The notes under the pieces: model-generated
Databases searched by the model: none
The model's input: the letters and a program-made list of their open reading frames with translations, nothing else
What the model was told of the DNA's origin: nothing
Translations under genes and position numbers: made by a program
Source of the DNA: an uncultured Dehalococcoidia bacterium
GTDB taxonomy: Bacteria > Chloroflexota > Dehalococcoidia > Lucifugimonadales > UBA3495
Assembly: GCA_958296445.1 (NCBI GenBank)
Contig: OY282565.1
Span: forward strand, 62,001-126,000
Direction: 5' to 3'
DNA: 64,000 bases
Shown here: positions 17,493 to 27,400 of the stretch, piece by piece
Numbering within the stretch: position 1 is the stretch's first letter
Layout of the letters: every line of letters starts with the position of its first letter

Positions 17493-18353
17493 TTAATCAA
17501 TTCCCTCGAAGAAGTCGCCGCTTGCCTGTTGGCCGGGAGGGAGCGGGGGGTGGGCGCGGACGTAGAACTCGCGGCCTAGGATGCGGGCGGTTGCTTCGCG
17601 GGGGACGCGGTGGTAGGGCCAGTCGGGGGCAACTTGGGTGCGGTGGCAGAGGATACAGGCCATTTTGGTTTCCATTACGCCGTCGCCGGATATGTCCAGC
17701 TCCAAGTGTATGTCGTCCTCCGGGACGCCCTGCCGTTCCTGCTCCGGGGTGGGCAGCGGCCAGTCTATGCCTTGTCCGCGCAGGGTGACGGCCCATTCCC
17801 GCCGGAACCCGCGGGGGCGCACGCTGTAGAATAGACGCTGCGGTTGGTAAGGCTCCAGCCCGCCGGTCAACTGGTGGGGAAAGGCGGCGGGGTCGGCGGC
17901 CAAGTGAAACGCCTCGGTGGCGTGCTGCGATATGGCGATGTGGTCGGGGTGGCCGTACAGCCCGTCGGGGCCGAAGGTAAGCGTCACTTGGGGGCGGAAG
18001 CGGCGTATTTCCAGCACCAGCCGCTCCACCACCTCGGCGGCGTTGGCGTTGATAAAGGCTTGGGGGTGGCGGTTGGACTCCCAGCCTGCCATCCCCGAAT
18101 CACGATAGGCCCAAACGTCGTTGCTGCTGAGGCCCAAAGCCTGCACCGCGCAGGAAAGCTCGACTTGGCGAATCCGCCCCAGCGTTTGCCGCGTTGCCGA
18201 CCCTTCCTGCCGGATTTCGCCTTCCTCGCCTAGGGTGGCGGTGAGCAGCCGCACGTCCACGCCTCGCCGCGCGTGGGCCGCCAATGCCCCGCCGACCGGG
18301 AACGCCTCATCATCCGGGTGAGCAAAACAGGCCAGCAAACGATACTTGGGCAT
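17493..18353 (-). CDS. PIG-L family deacetylase
   Basis: A 286-residue LmbE/PIG-L zinc deacetylase: CFAHPDDEAFPVGG near residue 10 (H, D, D of the zinc site) and GLYGHPDHIAIS (third His). Members remove acetyl from GlcNAc-type amino sugars (GlcNAc-PI, mycothiol/bacillithiol precursors) or other small N-acetyl compounds. The start ATG at 18353 directly precedes PKYRLLACFAHPDDE; a TTG three codons upstream is less likely. No thiol-biosynthesis partner is nearby, so substrate open. Confidence 0.88.
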   Translation of the reverse strand: MPKYRLLACFAHPDDEAFPVGGALAAHARRGVDVRLLTATLGEEGEIRQEGSATRQTLGRIRQVELSCAVQALGLSSNDVWAYRDSGMAGWESNRHPQAFINANAAEVVERLVLEIRRFRPQVTLTFGPDGLYGHPDHIAISQHATEAFHLAADPAAFPHQLTGGLEPYQPQRLFYSVRPRGFRREWAVTLRGQGIDWPLPTPEQERQGVPEDDIHLELDISGDGVMETKMACILCHRTQVAPDWPYHRVPREATARILGREFYVRAHPPLPPGQQASGDFFEGID

Positions 18354-18421
18354 AACAATCAATCCGCCAATCCGTTAATCCGCCACTGCCGGAATTTCCG
18401 CCCGCCGGAGCGGGTAGAGGG

Positions 18422-19006
18422 TCAGGCAGCGGATACCAGCCACGCGCCGGAGGACGCATCCAGACGCAACCCCTGCACCCGGCCAGTGATGATTAGTTCC
18501 TCAAAATGCCGGTCTAGCTGGACGCGCCAACCCCGCTGGCACCAAAGGCCGGGCCACTCCGGGGGAGCGCCCTGTTGCGCCATAAAAGCGCGCGCTTCCT
18601 GGTTAACCCGGCCTATGTAGGCGGTCAAAGACTGGCTGGCATATACGTCGCCATTTTCCAGCAACACCGCGTCGCGCCCCACCGGGTCGCCGGAGATAAT
18701 CCCCGGCGGAACCTGGATGCCGCGGGCCGCCAGCTCCAGCAAGATTCGTTCCTGCGCTTCTCTTTGGCCTTCCGCCCGGATTTCTGCCTGCGCTTCCGCT
18801 CGGCCTTCCGCTCGGCCTTTTTCCAAGCCTCTTGCCATGCCTTCTGCTTGCCGCTTTTCTATATCTTTTTCTCGCTGTGCCAGCGCCCAGAACACCATTC
18901 TAAACACCCACTCTAGCATAAAGACTGCCGCGGCGTAGACCACTACGCCCAAGGGAACCAAGTCGGCGAAAAAAGCCAGATCTTGCCGGTTGCTCCAGCC
19001 CCACAC
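18422..19006 (-). CDS. Membrane-anchored coiled-coil protein (possibly 5'-disrupted)
   Basis: A 194-residue protein: one clear transmembrane segment (LVPLGVVVYAAAVFMLEW) near residues 17-34, a charged coiled coil with G-x-x-x-G-R-A-E repeats (residues 55-85), and a C-terminal soluble region. Function not recognised. The GTG start at 19006 lacks a well spaced Shine-Dalgarno. In the same frame upstream, the codons 19,094-19,129 (VFSWVKRWLTRG) and 19,007-19,090 (RRRWRRAHLAFSPVGVLIA and on) read like an N-terminus with another transmembrane segment, interrupted only by a TGA at 19,091-19,093. The native gene may therefore begin at the GTG at 19129 and carry a nonsense mutation. Confidence 0.6.
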   Translation of the reverse strand: MWGWSNRQDLAFFADLVPLGVVVYAAAVFMLEWVFRMVFWALAQREKDIEKRQAEGMARGLEKGRAEGRAEAQAEIRAEGQREAQERILLELAARGIQVPPGIISGDPVGRDAVLLENGDVYASQSLTAYIGRVNQEARAFMAQQGAPPEWPGLWCQRGWRVQLDRHFEELIITGRVQGLRLDASSGAWLVSAA

Positions 19007-19129
19007 TCCCGCGTAGCGCGACAGAAGCCCCGTCGCTATCAGTACGCCAACCGGGGAAAACGCCAGATGCGCCCGTCTCCACCTTCGGCGTCATCCTCTG
19101 GTCAGCCATCTCTTTACCCAACTGAACAC

Positions 19130-19865
19130 TCAAGTATTATAACCGCGAATCGGATGATGTGTAGCGCAGTGCGGCAAGCTCACCCGGAAAACTTCCCTTT
19201 GGAGCAAGGCCATAGCCTGAATAATCGCGGGGTTTTATCCCGGCCAGGGGCCGGGCCGGTTTGGGGCGGGGGGCTTGAGGTTCCCGCATAGGCTGTTCAC
19301 CTTTGGGAGTTTCAGGATTTTTCTTGATTTCCCCCCATTTCCTCCCATTTTCAGTCATTTTTGGCTTGGTGAGCGGGTTGGGGACGGTTTGCAGATCGGC
19401 CGGTTGTTGTTTGGCCTGTACAGGTCTGCGGAAGGGCTTGGGGTTCCCGAATAGGCGGTTTACCTCCGGGAGTTTCAGGATTTTTTTGATTTCCCGGACA
19501 TTTTCGGACATTTTGGCTTGGCGGACGAGTTGGGGGCGGGTTGCGGGCTGGCCGGTTGTTTGGGCTTTACAGGTATTATGTTAGAGGGATGTAATCGGGG
19601 TTGGCAAGGGCTAAGTGTCAGAGAAATGGCGGCGGCGGCTAAATTTTCCGGCGAAATTGCTCTTGGATTGGGTAAGGCGGCCGGGTGACGCCCCCACCAC
19701 CCTAACCTTCCCCCGGAGGGGGAGGGGATTTCTCAATTTTCTACTGATATGGGGCATTTCCGGGGTGATGACTTGGGTGATCATGAGATTCACGAATGGC
19801 GGGCTATGGTAATCTATACCCCGATTCTTATCAACCAGTCCAATCGGCAAAGAGATTTGCAAAAC
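19130..19865. repeat. Intergenic repeat block with two SD/ATG-type elements
   Basis: Two reverse-oriented copies of the AATCAAAAAAATCCTG ... GGAGG ... ATG element lie at about 19,280-19,340 and 19,445-19,510, each with the conserved TTTTCAGTCATTTTTGGC or GGACATTTTGGC flank. A GGTATTATGTTAGAGGGATG tail follows at about 19,575, and a reversed CCCTAACCTTCCCCCGGAGG element lies at about 19,700. No gene seen. Confidence 0.75.
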
Positions 19866-20022
19866 CCCCTTTTGGCATCCTGAGCGAAAGCTAAGGGTTT
19901 CGGCGCCATAGCGGGGATTCTTCGCTCCGCTCAGAATGACAGGGGGCGTTAGAATGATAGGGGCACTCAGTAATGACGGGGCGCTTAGAACGACAGGGGT
20001 CGGAAGCAGTTTTGTAATCGTC
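19866..20022. repeat. Left copy of ~150-bp direct repeat flanking the DUF3326-like gene
   Basis: Runs CCTTTTGGCATCCTGAGCGA, then TTTCGGCGCCATAGCGG, GATTCTTCGCTCCGCTCAGA, several ATGACAGGGGC-like units and CGGAAGCAGTTTTGTAATCG. The right copy at 21,529-21,666 has the same order. Confidence 0.85.
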
Positions 20023-20056
20023 TGACCGGCAAACTCGGAAAGCTCCTTTTTTCTGA

Positions 20057-21484
20057 ATGGGGCTGATGGTAAGGGAGTCTGGCCCGGTGTATCTTTCAGA
20101 AATCGAACTGAGCATATCCCCGGCGCCGGTGGGCGTGGGTTTGCTGGAGTGGCTTACGCGGCAGGTTGGGGGGCGGTTGCCTGCGGGCCATTCTCCTCTG
20201 CGGGTGGTGGTTACGGAATCCGGCGGATGGGGGTGTCGTTGCGAAGTTACTACGCTGGCGAGCGATGGGCTGGTAAGCGGCGGGCTGGGGAGTGATGGGC
20301 CGGGTGATGGCGGGTTGGGGGGTGGCGGCGGTTTTCCGGCGGGTCGGGGTGGGGGTGTTGTGACGGGGGGCGTTACTGAGTTCCGGTTGCGGGAGAGCGA
20401 GAATACCGGGCGCTTCAACGCGGTGTTGCTGGTTCCTACGGGTATCGGGGCGGACATTGGCGGCCATGCCGGCGACGCTACTCCGGTGGCGCGGCTGCTG
20501 GCCTCGGTTTGCGATACGCTGATAACCCATCCTAATGTGGTGAACGCATCGGACATCAACGAAATGCCCGCCAACGCGCTGTATGTCGAGGGGAGTGTGG
20601 TCTGCCGTCTGCTGATGGGAACGGCGGGGTTGCAGCCGGTGCGGGCCAACCGGGTGCTGGCAGTGGTGGATTCTCACCCGGACGCTCTCTTTACCCGGCT
20701 GGCGGTCAATGCGGTAAACGCGGCCCATGCTTCCTATGGCCTGATTTGCCCGGGCATAATCACCCTGGAGCCGCCGCTGGTGATGCGCTCGGCCTACACC
20801 GGCTCCACCCGCGCCGCGGGGTGCGTCGAGGATATTGACCGGCTGTTTGCTTTGCTGGACGCGCGGCGGGGTGAATATGACGCGGTGGCGCTGTCGTCGG
20901 TGATTTCCGTTCCCTTTCACTATCACGGCGATTATTTCGGCAGCGACGGCGGGATGGTGAACCCGTGGGGCGGGGTGGAGGCGATGCTTACGCACGCCAT
21001 TTCCAGCCGGTACGATGCGCCGTCGGCCCATTCTCCGATGCTGGAGTCGCAGGAAGTGCTGGATCTGGACGTGGGCGTGGTTGACCCCCGGATGGCCGCC
21101 GAAGCAGTATCCATTACCTTTCTGCAATCGGTGCTGAAGGGGCTGGCGAAAAGCCCCCGCATCGTAACCGCCCGCGACGCCTGGCGGGACCCCAACGTGC
21201 TGACGGCCCACGACGTTTCTTGCCTGGTGCTGCCGGAGGGCTGTCTGGGGCTGCCGACGCTTGCCGCGCTGGAGCAGGGTATTCCGGTCATCGAAGTGCG
21301 GGAGAACGCCAATCTGATGCGGAATGACCTTTCGGCTCTGCCGTGGCGGCAGGGGCAGTTTCATCGCGTCGCCAACTACTGGGAGGCGGCGGGTGTTATG
21401 GCGGCGTTGAAAGCGGGCATCAACCCCGCTTCGGTGCGGCGGCCTCTGCCGCCGGTGCCGGTTCACAAGGCTGACGATTTTTGA
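20057..21484 (+). CDS. DUF3326-like protein
   Basis: A roughly 475-residue protein. The strongest motifs are LLVPTGIGADIGGHAGDATP (residues 125-145) and THPNVVNASDINEMPANALY (residues 157-177), then YVEGSVVCRLLMG, characteristic of DUF3326 proteins as I remember them from cyanobacteria. No catalytic class is assigned for the family. Residues about 75-112 are a Gly/Ser/Asp-rich low-complexity insertion. The C-terminal part (GCLGLPTLAALEQGIPVIEVREN) resembles a nucleotide-sugar or ligand-binding Rossmann end. Start ATG at 20057 or 20066. First gene of the SecA-like cluster, flanked by direct repeats on both sides. Confidence 0.65.
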   Translation: MGLMVRESGPVYLSEIELSISPAPVGVGLLEWLTRQVGGRLPAGHSPLRVVVTESGGWGCRCEVTTLASDGLVSGGLGSDGPGDGGLGGGGGFPAGRGGGVVTGGVTEFRLRESENTGRFNAVLLVPTGIGADIGGHAGDATPVARLLASVCDTLITHPNVVNASDINEMPANALYVEGSVVCRLLMGTAGLQPVRANRVLAVVDSHPDALFTRLAVNAVNAAHASYGLICPGIITLEPPLVMRSAYTGSTRAAGCVEDIDRLFALLDARRGEYDAVALSSVISVPFHYHGDYFGSDGGMVNPWGGVEAMLTHAISSRYDAPSAHSPMLESQEVLDLDVGVVDPRMAAEAVSITFLQSVLKGLAKSPRIVTARDAWRDPNVLTAHDVSCLVLPEGCLGLPTLAALEQGIPVIEVRENANLMRNDLSALPWRQGQFHRVANYWEAAGVMAALKAGINPASVRRPLPPVPVHKADDF

Positions 21485-21528
21485 CGCGGGGGGCGTGGCG
21501 TGCATATCTTTAGAGACTGGGAAAACTC

Positions 21529-21666
21529 CCTTTTGACACTTTGAGCGAAAGCGAAGGGTCTTGGCGCCATAGCGGAGATTCTTCGCTGCGCTCAGAATGA
21601 CAGGGGCGCTCAGAGTGACAGGGGGCCAGAGTGACAGGGGCGGAAGCAGTTTTGCAATTGTCTGAT
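21529..21666. repeat. Right copy of direct repeat flanking the DUF3326-like gene
   Basis: CCTTTTGACACTTTGAGCGA, GGTCTTGGCGCCATAGCGGA, GATTCTTCGCTGCGCTCAGA, ACAGGGGC-like units and CGGAAGCAGTTTTGCAATTG. It matches the left copy at 19,866-20,022 unit by unit. Confidence 0.85.
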
Positions 21667-21714
21667 GCCTTTGCGTCCTCTGCGTTGGAAAAATGGCTGT
21701 GCTAGAATTGCCTT

Positions 21715-22977
21715 ATGGAAGCGGTTAGTTTGGATTGCCCCGGTTCTTTTCCGGCCGGGTTTGAGGCTGTGGCTACCCCGGCCTTTGTTTATGATGAGCG
21801 GGTTATTCATCGCCTGCTGGATTATGCTGCGCCGTTGCGGGAGGGGGGGCGTTGCGGGCTGCTGTTCGCGATAAAGTCCTTTTGCTTTGCCGCCGCGCTG
21901 CGGGTGATGGCGCCGCGGCTGGACGGGTTCGCGGTGAGCTCGCTGTATGAGGCGCGGCTGGCCCGCGGCGTTGTTGGAGACGGCGCTTCGGTTCATCTTA
22001 CTACTCCAGGGTTTCGGGGCGACGAGGCGGGCGAAATCGGCTCGCTGTGCGATTATGTGTCCTTCAATTCGCTGAACCATTGGGACAGGTATTCCGGGCG
22101 GCTTAAACATAGGGTCAACTGCGGGCTGCGGGTGAATCCGCAGCTTTCCTTTGCCGATGACTGCCGCTATGACCCTTGCCGTCCGCAGTCCAAGCTGGGG
22201 ATGCCGCTGGATGACTTGGCGGACGTGATGCGGGATAATCCGGCCCGGCTGGACGGGGTTCGCGGGCTGCTGGTTCATTCCAACTGCGACTCGCCGGACT
22301 TCGGGGAACTGCGGGACACGGTGGAGCGGCTGGAATCCCGCGTTGCCGGTCTGTTGCGGCGGGTGGAGTGGGTGAACCTGGGCGGCGGCTACCTTTTCGA
22401 GGAGGACGGGGAGCCGGGCCGGAATTTCGACGCCTTGCCGGAAGTTATAGATTCCCTGCGCTCGCGGTTCGGGGTGCGGGTGTTTATTGAGCCGGGTTCC
22501 GGCCTGATCCGCGCCGCCGGGTATATCGTCGCATCGGTGCTGGACATATTCCAGAGCGGCGGGGCGTCGGTGGCGGTGCTGGACACGTCGGTGAATCATA
22601 TGCCGGAAGTGTTCGAGTACGGCTTCCGGCCCGATGTGGCGGGCGCGGTTCAGGATAATGACGGTGGGGATGATGACGGCGGGGATAATGATGACGGCGG
22701 GGACGGGGCGGGCCATCGGTATTTGCTGGCGGGCTGCACCTGCCTGGCCGGCGATCTGTTTGGCGTGTACCGCTTTCCGCACAAGCTGAGTTTGGGCGAC
22801 AAGGTGGTGTTCCGCAACGCCGGGTCGTATACGCTGGTCAAGGCCAGCACATTCAACGGGGTCGCCCTGCCGTCGGTCTATGCTCTGGATAGGCGCGGGG
22901 ATTTGATACTGCAAAGCCGCCCGTCCTTTGCCGAATACGCCGCCCGCTGGGGGCTTCGGAATGGGGAACAAGAATAA
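21715..22977 (+). CDS. PLP decarboxylase, carboxynorspermidine decarboxylase-like (fold III/group IV)
   Basis: A 420-residue alanine-racemase-fold decarboxylase. PLP lysine is probably K54 in LLFAIKSFCF. Also seen: YVSFNSLNHWDRY, GLRVNPQ with YDPCRPQSKLG, HSNCDSPDF, EWVNLGGGYLF, FIEPGSGLIRAAGYIVASVL and the C-terminal GCTCLAGDLFG, an order matching NspC-type enzymes. These decarboxylate carboxynorspermidine or carboxyspermidine to polyamines; diaminopimelate decarboxylase is a less likely alternative. Oddity: residues about 311-333 are an Asp/Gly run (DDGGDNDDGG) not expected in the family. Second gene of the cluster, 31 bp before the transglutaminase-like gene. Confidence 0.8.
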   Translation: MEAVSLDCPGSFPAGFEAVATPAFVYDERVIHRLLDYAAPLREGGRCGLLFAIKSFCFAAALRVMAPRLDGFAVSSLYEARLARGVVGDGASVHLTTPGFRGDEAGEIGSLCDYVSFNSLNHWDRYSGRLKHRVNCGLRVNPQLSFADDCRYDPCRPQSKLGMPLDDLADVMRDNPARLDGVRGLLVHSNCDSPDFGELRDTVERLESRVAGLLRRVEWVNLGGGYLFEEDGEPGRNFDALPEVIDSLRSRFGVRVFIEPGSGLIRAAGYIVASVLDIFQSGGASVAVLDTSVNHMPEVFEYGFRPDVAGAVQDNDGGDDDGGDNDDGGDGAGHRYLLAGCTCLAGDLFGVYRFPHKLSLGDKVVFRNAGSYTLVKASTFNGVALPSVYALDRRGDLILQSRPSFAEYAARWGLRNGEQE

Positions 22978-23007
22978 AATTCCTGCTCTCTCAGTGAGAG
23001 GGTTAGG

Positions 23008-24432
23008 GTGAGGGCGCAGCCGTTGACGCCCATACTGCAAATTTCCGACGCGGTATCCACCCGGCAGTGCGCCCTGCGTCTGGGGCCGGAGGATGTTGGT
23101 CTGCCCTTGGGCGAGTTGCTGGGGCGCTATCTCAAGGATGCGCCTATTCCTCGGTTGCTGCGGGAATCGCGGATTACCGAAAGCTCCGCCGATTCTTTGT
23201 ACGCCATACAGGATTTGGTTTACGCCAGCGACGATTGCGGGCGGCTGATGGATAGGTTTAATGGGGTGGCATTCACCGACGGGGGCAGCCCCATCGGGCC
23301 GGAGGCCGCGCCTGCCGTGCGCCCGGCGCAGGCGGCGGGGCAGGAAATTGGGTTGCTGGACATCGGCATAGACCGCATCGCCGCGGAATATGAGCGCAAC
23401 TGGAAGGGGTTTCACGTCCGCAAGTGGAACCGGGCCCCGCAACGCTATGCTAGTTTCGTCCGCGACACCCTGGCAGGGGATTACGGGCTGGCGCAGGCTG
23501 GCGAAATTCTGGAGCTTCGCACTACCGGGCAAAAGCTGAAATTCCTGAAATCGCTGGCCCGGCGCATCTGGGGCAGCCAGTTTGAGAACTATTCCCGCTT
23601 CATCAACCGCAGGCTGGTGTACAAGTCGGGCGACGAAACCGTAGACAACATACTGGACGGCGGCGGGGCCATCTGCTCGGAAAAGGTGCAGGCCCTGAAA
23701 TTCCTGACCGATGCCTACGGGCTGGAGTCCGAGTATCTCATCGCCGGGCCCGACGCCGACGGGCCGTTGCCGGTGGAGCATTTGCGGCGTCTGCTGGCGA
23801 CCTTTGATTTCCGGCTTGCCAAGCGGTATATGCGTTACTGGCAGCACACCGCGCTGTTGTATCGGGTGGATGGCGGCCGGGTGCTGGTGGACGCCACCAA
23901 CGGGAACGTGCCGTTTCTTTTCCTGCGGGACGCCGACGCCGACGGGCTGCTGCGCGATAGGGAAAAGCGGGCGGTAAGGGTCAGGATGGTGGAATCCGAG
24001 GAATCCTTTTACTACCACGAAACGCCGCAGGACATCCCGGAAAACCTGTTCTTTGCTCTGGAGGGCTGGATACCCTATTCCGATTTGATGCAGGTGTTCG
24101 ACAATGAGCTGGGGCTGTATCTGTCGGCGGATTTCCACATCGCGCCCATCCCTTACCGCAGCGAGCGGGAGTATGGGCGGGACCGGCAGGAGTTTCTGGA
24201 TGTCTGCCAGAGGGGGCGGCTCGAATGCTCGATAACCGAGGACTGGAGTTTGGAGTCGCCGGTAGGCCGCGCCTTTGCGGAAGGGGAGCCGGAAACGGCC
24301 CGGCGGATTCTGCTGGCCCGGGAGCACCTGCTGGCCCGTTTGGACCAGTGCGACGGCCCCGGCCACCAGTCGGGGCTGGTGATAATCAAGCTGCGAAACT
24401 CCGAATCCTCTATCCCTTTGGTAGAGGGTTAG
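23008..24432 (+). CDS. Transglutaminase-like cysteine enzyme
   Basis: A 474-residue protein I do not recognise as a named family. A papain/transglutaminase-type triad is visible in correct order and spacing: C223 in GGGAICSEKVQAL, H280 in YWQHTALLY and D295 in VLVDATNGN. Such folds cleave peptides, deamidate glutamine or cross-link amines. The N-terminal 200 residues are helical and lack known motifs; a Pro/Ala linker lies near residues 95-112. The GTG start and the final residues (SSIPLVEG, stop) both lie inside copies of the GAGAGGGTTAGGG repeat, so both ends may have been remodelled by repeats. Sits between the decarboxylase and the SecA-like ATPase, 15 bp from the latter. Confidence 0.65.
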   Translation: MRAQPLTPILQISDAVSTRQCALRLGPEDVGLPLGELLGRYLKDAPIPRLLRESRITESSADSLYAIQDLVYASDDCGRLMDRFNGVAFTDGGSPIGPEAAPAVRPAQAAGQEIGLLDIGIDRIAAEYERNWKGFHVRKWNRAPQRYASFVRDTLAGDYGLAQAGEILELRTTGQKLKFLKSLARRIWGSQFENYSRFINRRLVYKSGDETVDNILDGGGAICSEKVQALKFLTDAYGLESEYLIAGPDADGPLPVEHLRRLLATFDFRLAKRYMRYWQHTALLYRVDGGRVLVDATNGNVPFLFLRDADADGLLRDREKRAVRVRMVESEESFYYHETPQDIPENLFFALEGWIPYSDLMQVFDNELGLYLSADFHIAPIPYRSEREYGRDRQEFLDVCQRGRLECSITEDWSLESPVGRAFAEGEPETARRILLAREHLLARLDQCDGPGHQSGLVIIKLRNSESSIPLVEG

Positions 24433-24447
24433 GGCTTGGGCGTTCCG

Positions 24448-27400
24448 ATGAGACCTCGGCGGCATAGGGCTTCCTCGCTGCTGGCCCGCATACGGGGCTA
24501 TGACTTTGCGTTGTGCTCCGATGCCGAACTGCGGGCGGCTTTTCAGGGCTTGAAATCCTCGTCGGGCAAGGCGGCGGATGGGGAGGAACTGTTGCCCGCG
24601 GCTTTCGCCATTGTGTCGGAGGCGATAGACCGGCGGCTGGGCGTGTGGCGGCTTTTTGGTGATGACGGGGGCGATGATGGCAGGGCCGATAATGGCGGGG
24701 GCGACTATGACGGGGTTTGGGGGGCGGTAATCGCCGGGGTTGTTGACAGCGTGGCGCGGCAACGGAAATTCCGTAGGGCGGGGGATATTCTGCTCCCGGC
24801 GGGGTTTTACCAAGCGGCGCGGCGGGGGGATGGGGCGGGACGGCTGCGGTTCCGCGCCACGGGCGAGCAGATATTGGCGGGGATACACCTGTACCGGGGC
24901 AAGGTGGCGCAGATGGATGCGGGGGAGGGCAAGACGGTGGCCGCCGCCTTTCCCGCCGCGCTCCACGCCCTTTTGGGGAATCCGGTTCACGTGATAACCG
25001 CCAACGATTACTTGGCGGAGCGGGACGCTCAACTGCTGGGGCCGGTTTACCAGTCGCTGGGCATCAGCTCCGGGGCGGTGCTGGAGCATACGGAGGCCGC
25101 CGAGCGCAGGCAGGTCTACCGCCGGGAAATCGTTTATGGCGCGATGCGGGAGCTGGGGTTTGACTTTTTGCGGGACAACCTGAAGTCTACGGCCGCCGAG
25201 CGGGTGGGGCGGGACTTGGGGGCGGGTTGCGCCGTCGCTATCGTGGACGAAGCCGACCATGCGCTGATTGACGAAGCCTTTACGCCGATGATTATTTCCG
25301 GCGGCCCGGCGGGCAGCAGCAGGGCGGCCCGGCGGGCTGATAGGGCGGTGGCGGAAATGACGCGCCGACAGCAGGATTATGCCCGCGAACTGGCTGCGGA
25401 ACTGGACTCGGTGCTGGACGGGCCGGGGGGCGAATCCGGCGGGCAACTCCGGCTGCTGGCCCGGTTGATGCTGGCGGAACCGGGGCATCCCGCGCTGCAA
25501 CGGCTGGGCGCCGTCCATCCTCGCAGCTTGAAACGGGCGCGGGGGCTGGTTGAGCAGGATTCCGCTGGGCAGGATTCGCACGATATTACATCCTCGCTGT
25601 ATTACGCTATTGCCGACTGGAACCGCTTTGTCACTTTGACTGAAAAGGGGCGGGATTTTCTGGAGGAACGGCTGGGGGCTTTCCAGCATTGGAATGGGAA
25701 TGGGAATGGGAACGGGAGCGGGGATGGCGGGGATGGCCCGGCGGGGGGCGGGCTGGCGTTGACGGAAAGGCGTCGGCGGGACGGGCGGGCGGCTCGCTTG
25801 CTGTCGCGCCAGTATGGTCTGGGCAATCAGGTTCTCCAGTCGTTGCGGGCGCGGTTGTTGTTGCGGCGGGGGGTGGATTATCTGGTGGACGGCGATGCTG
25901 TGGTTCTGATTGACCAGCATACCGGGCGGCCCAAGCCGGGCAACATTTACCAGCACGGCTTGCAGGCGGCGGTGGAGGCGAAGGAGGGGGTGACCGTGCG
26001 CCCGGAATCGGAAACGCTGGCTTGGGTTTCGGTTGCCGGGTTTGTCAGCCGCTACGGGCTGGTTTGCGGCATTACCGGCACTGCTGCGTCGGCCGCGGCG
26101 GAGTTTCGCCGCAAATATGGGCTGGAGGTGGCGGTGATTCCGCCGGTCAAGGCCCCGTTGCGGACTAGCTTGGCGGCCAAGGTGTTTCTTACGCGGCGGG
26201 ATAAGCTCTCGGCGGTGGTTGACGAAGTGGTGTCCCGGCACCGGACGGGGCAGCCGGTTCTGGCGGCGGCCCGGACGGTGGAGCAGTCGGAGGAGTTGAG
26301 CCGCTGCCTGCTCCAGCGGAAGGTTCCTCACCGGCTGCTCAATGCGGTGACTACTCCCGCCGAGGCGGCCATAGTGCGGGGGGCCGGGGCTTTCGGCGCG
26401 GTCACCGTTGCTACGTCGGTGGCCGGGCGCGGCACCGACATTGTGCTTGAACCGGGGCTGAATGCCCGTATCGCTAGGCGCACCGGCGAGCGGATAGGCC
26501 GGATGCTTGCGCCGGATGCCGGGGCGCCGGATGCCGGGGAGGTTGAAGTAAGCTGTCATTCGGCGGAACAGGCGCAGGTGCTGCGGGTTGAGCTGGCCCG
26601 TTGCGGCCGGCTCGATACGGCGGAATTGCCCGGCGGCCCGCTGCGCGTTACGCGGGGCGGCGGGGGGCCGGGGGGCGGGCGGCGCACGATGGCGTTTGGT
26701 TTGGGGCTGTGCGTTATCAGTACGGAGATTTACGATTCCCGGCGCGTTGAGTTGCAACTGCACGGCAGGAGCGGGCGGCAGGGGGAGTTTGGATTGACGC
26801 AAACCTTTCTGTCGCTGGAGGACGGGCCGGCTAGTCCGGTTCTGCGCGATGACTGGGCCGACGGGATACTGAAGCTGGCGGGGTGCCGTCGCAGCGACGC
26901 CGCGGGGCGGGTGTATTACTCCGGGCCGGAGGTGGGCCGCCGGATTGAACGGGTGCAGGCGGCGGCGCAGCGGGAGGGCGAAACCTACCGCGGCTTGATG
27001 CAGGATTACGCCGCTGAGTTTGACCGCCAGACCCATCTTTATCATCAGTGCCGCCAGCGGGTTATGGATTGGCCTTCCGGGGCTGTGCCGGGGTTGTGCC
27101 GGGATGCGGCGCAGCGGGTGGCGGCGCGGCTGTCGGCGCGGTATCTGGGGCAGGGAGCGGATGATGGCTACGCCCGGCGGTTCGGGCGGATGGTGGAGGA
27201 GGCGCGGCTGGATTACGGGGTGGACTGCGCCGCGCTGTATGGGCTGGATTTGGCGGCGGTTCCGCAAGAGCTGGGGCGGCTTTTCGTGGCGCGGCTGGAG
27301 GGGCAGGCGGCTCTTTTAGGCTTGCAGGAGGACGGGGACGGCCTTTTTTCGCGGGTGGGCCGGTTGATGTATCTGCAAGTGTGCGGGGAGCTGTGGCCCG

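Noticed and set aside
19091..19093. TGA in the membrane protein as selenocysteine
   Set aside because: No redox motif or Cys homologue position; surrounding residues are Arg-rich.
21610..27267. Very long (about 1,885 codons) stop-free minus-strand frame opposite the decarboxylase, transglutaminase-like and SecA-like genes
   Set aside because: Composition is dominated by Pro, Arg, Gln and His, as expected for the antisense of GC-rich coding DNA; sense frames have clear conserved motifs.
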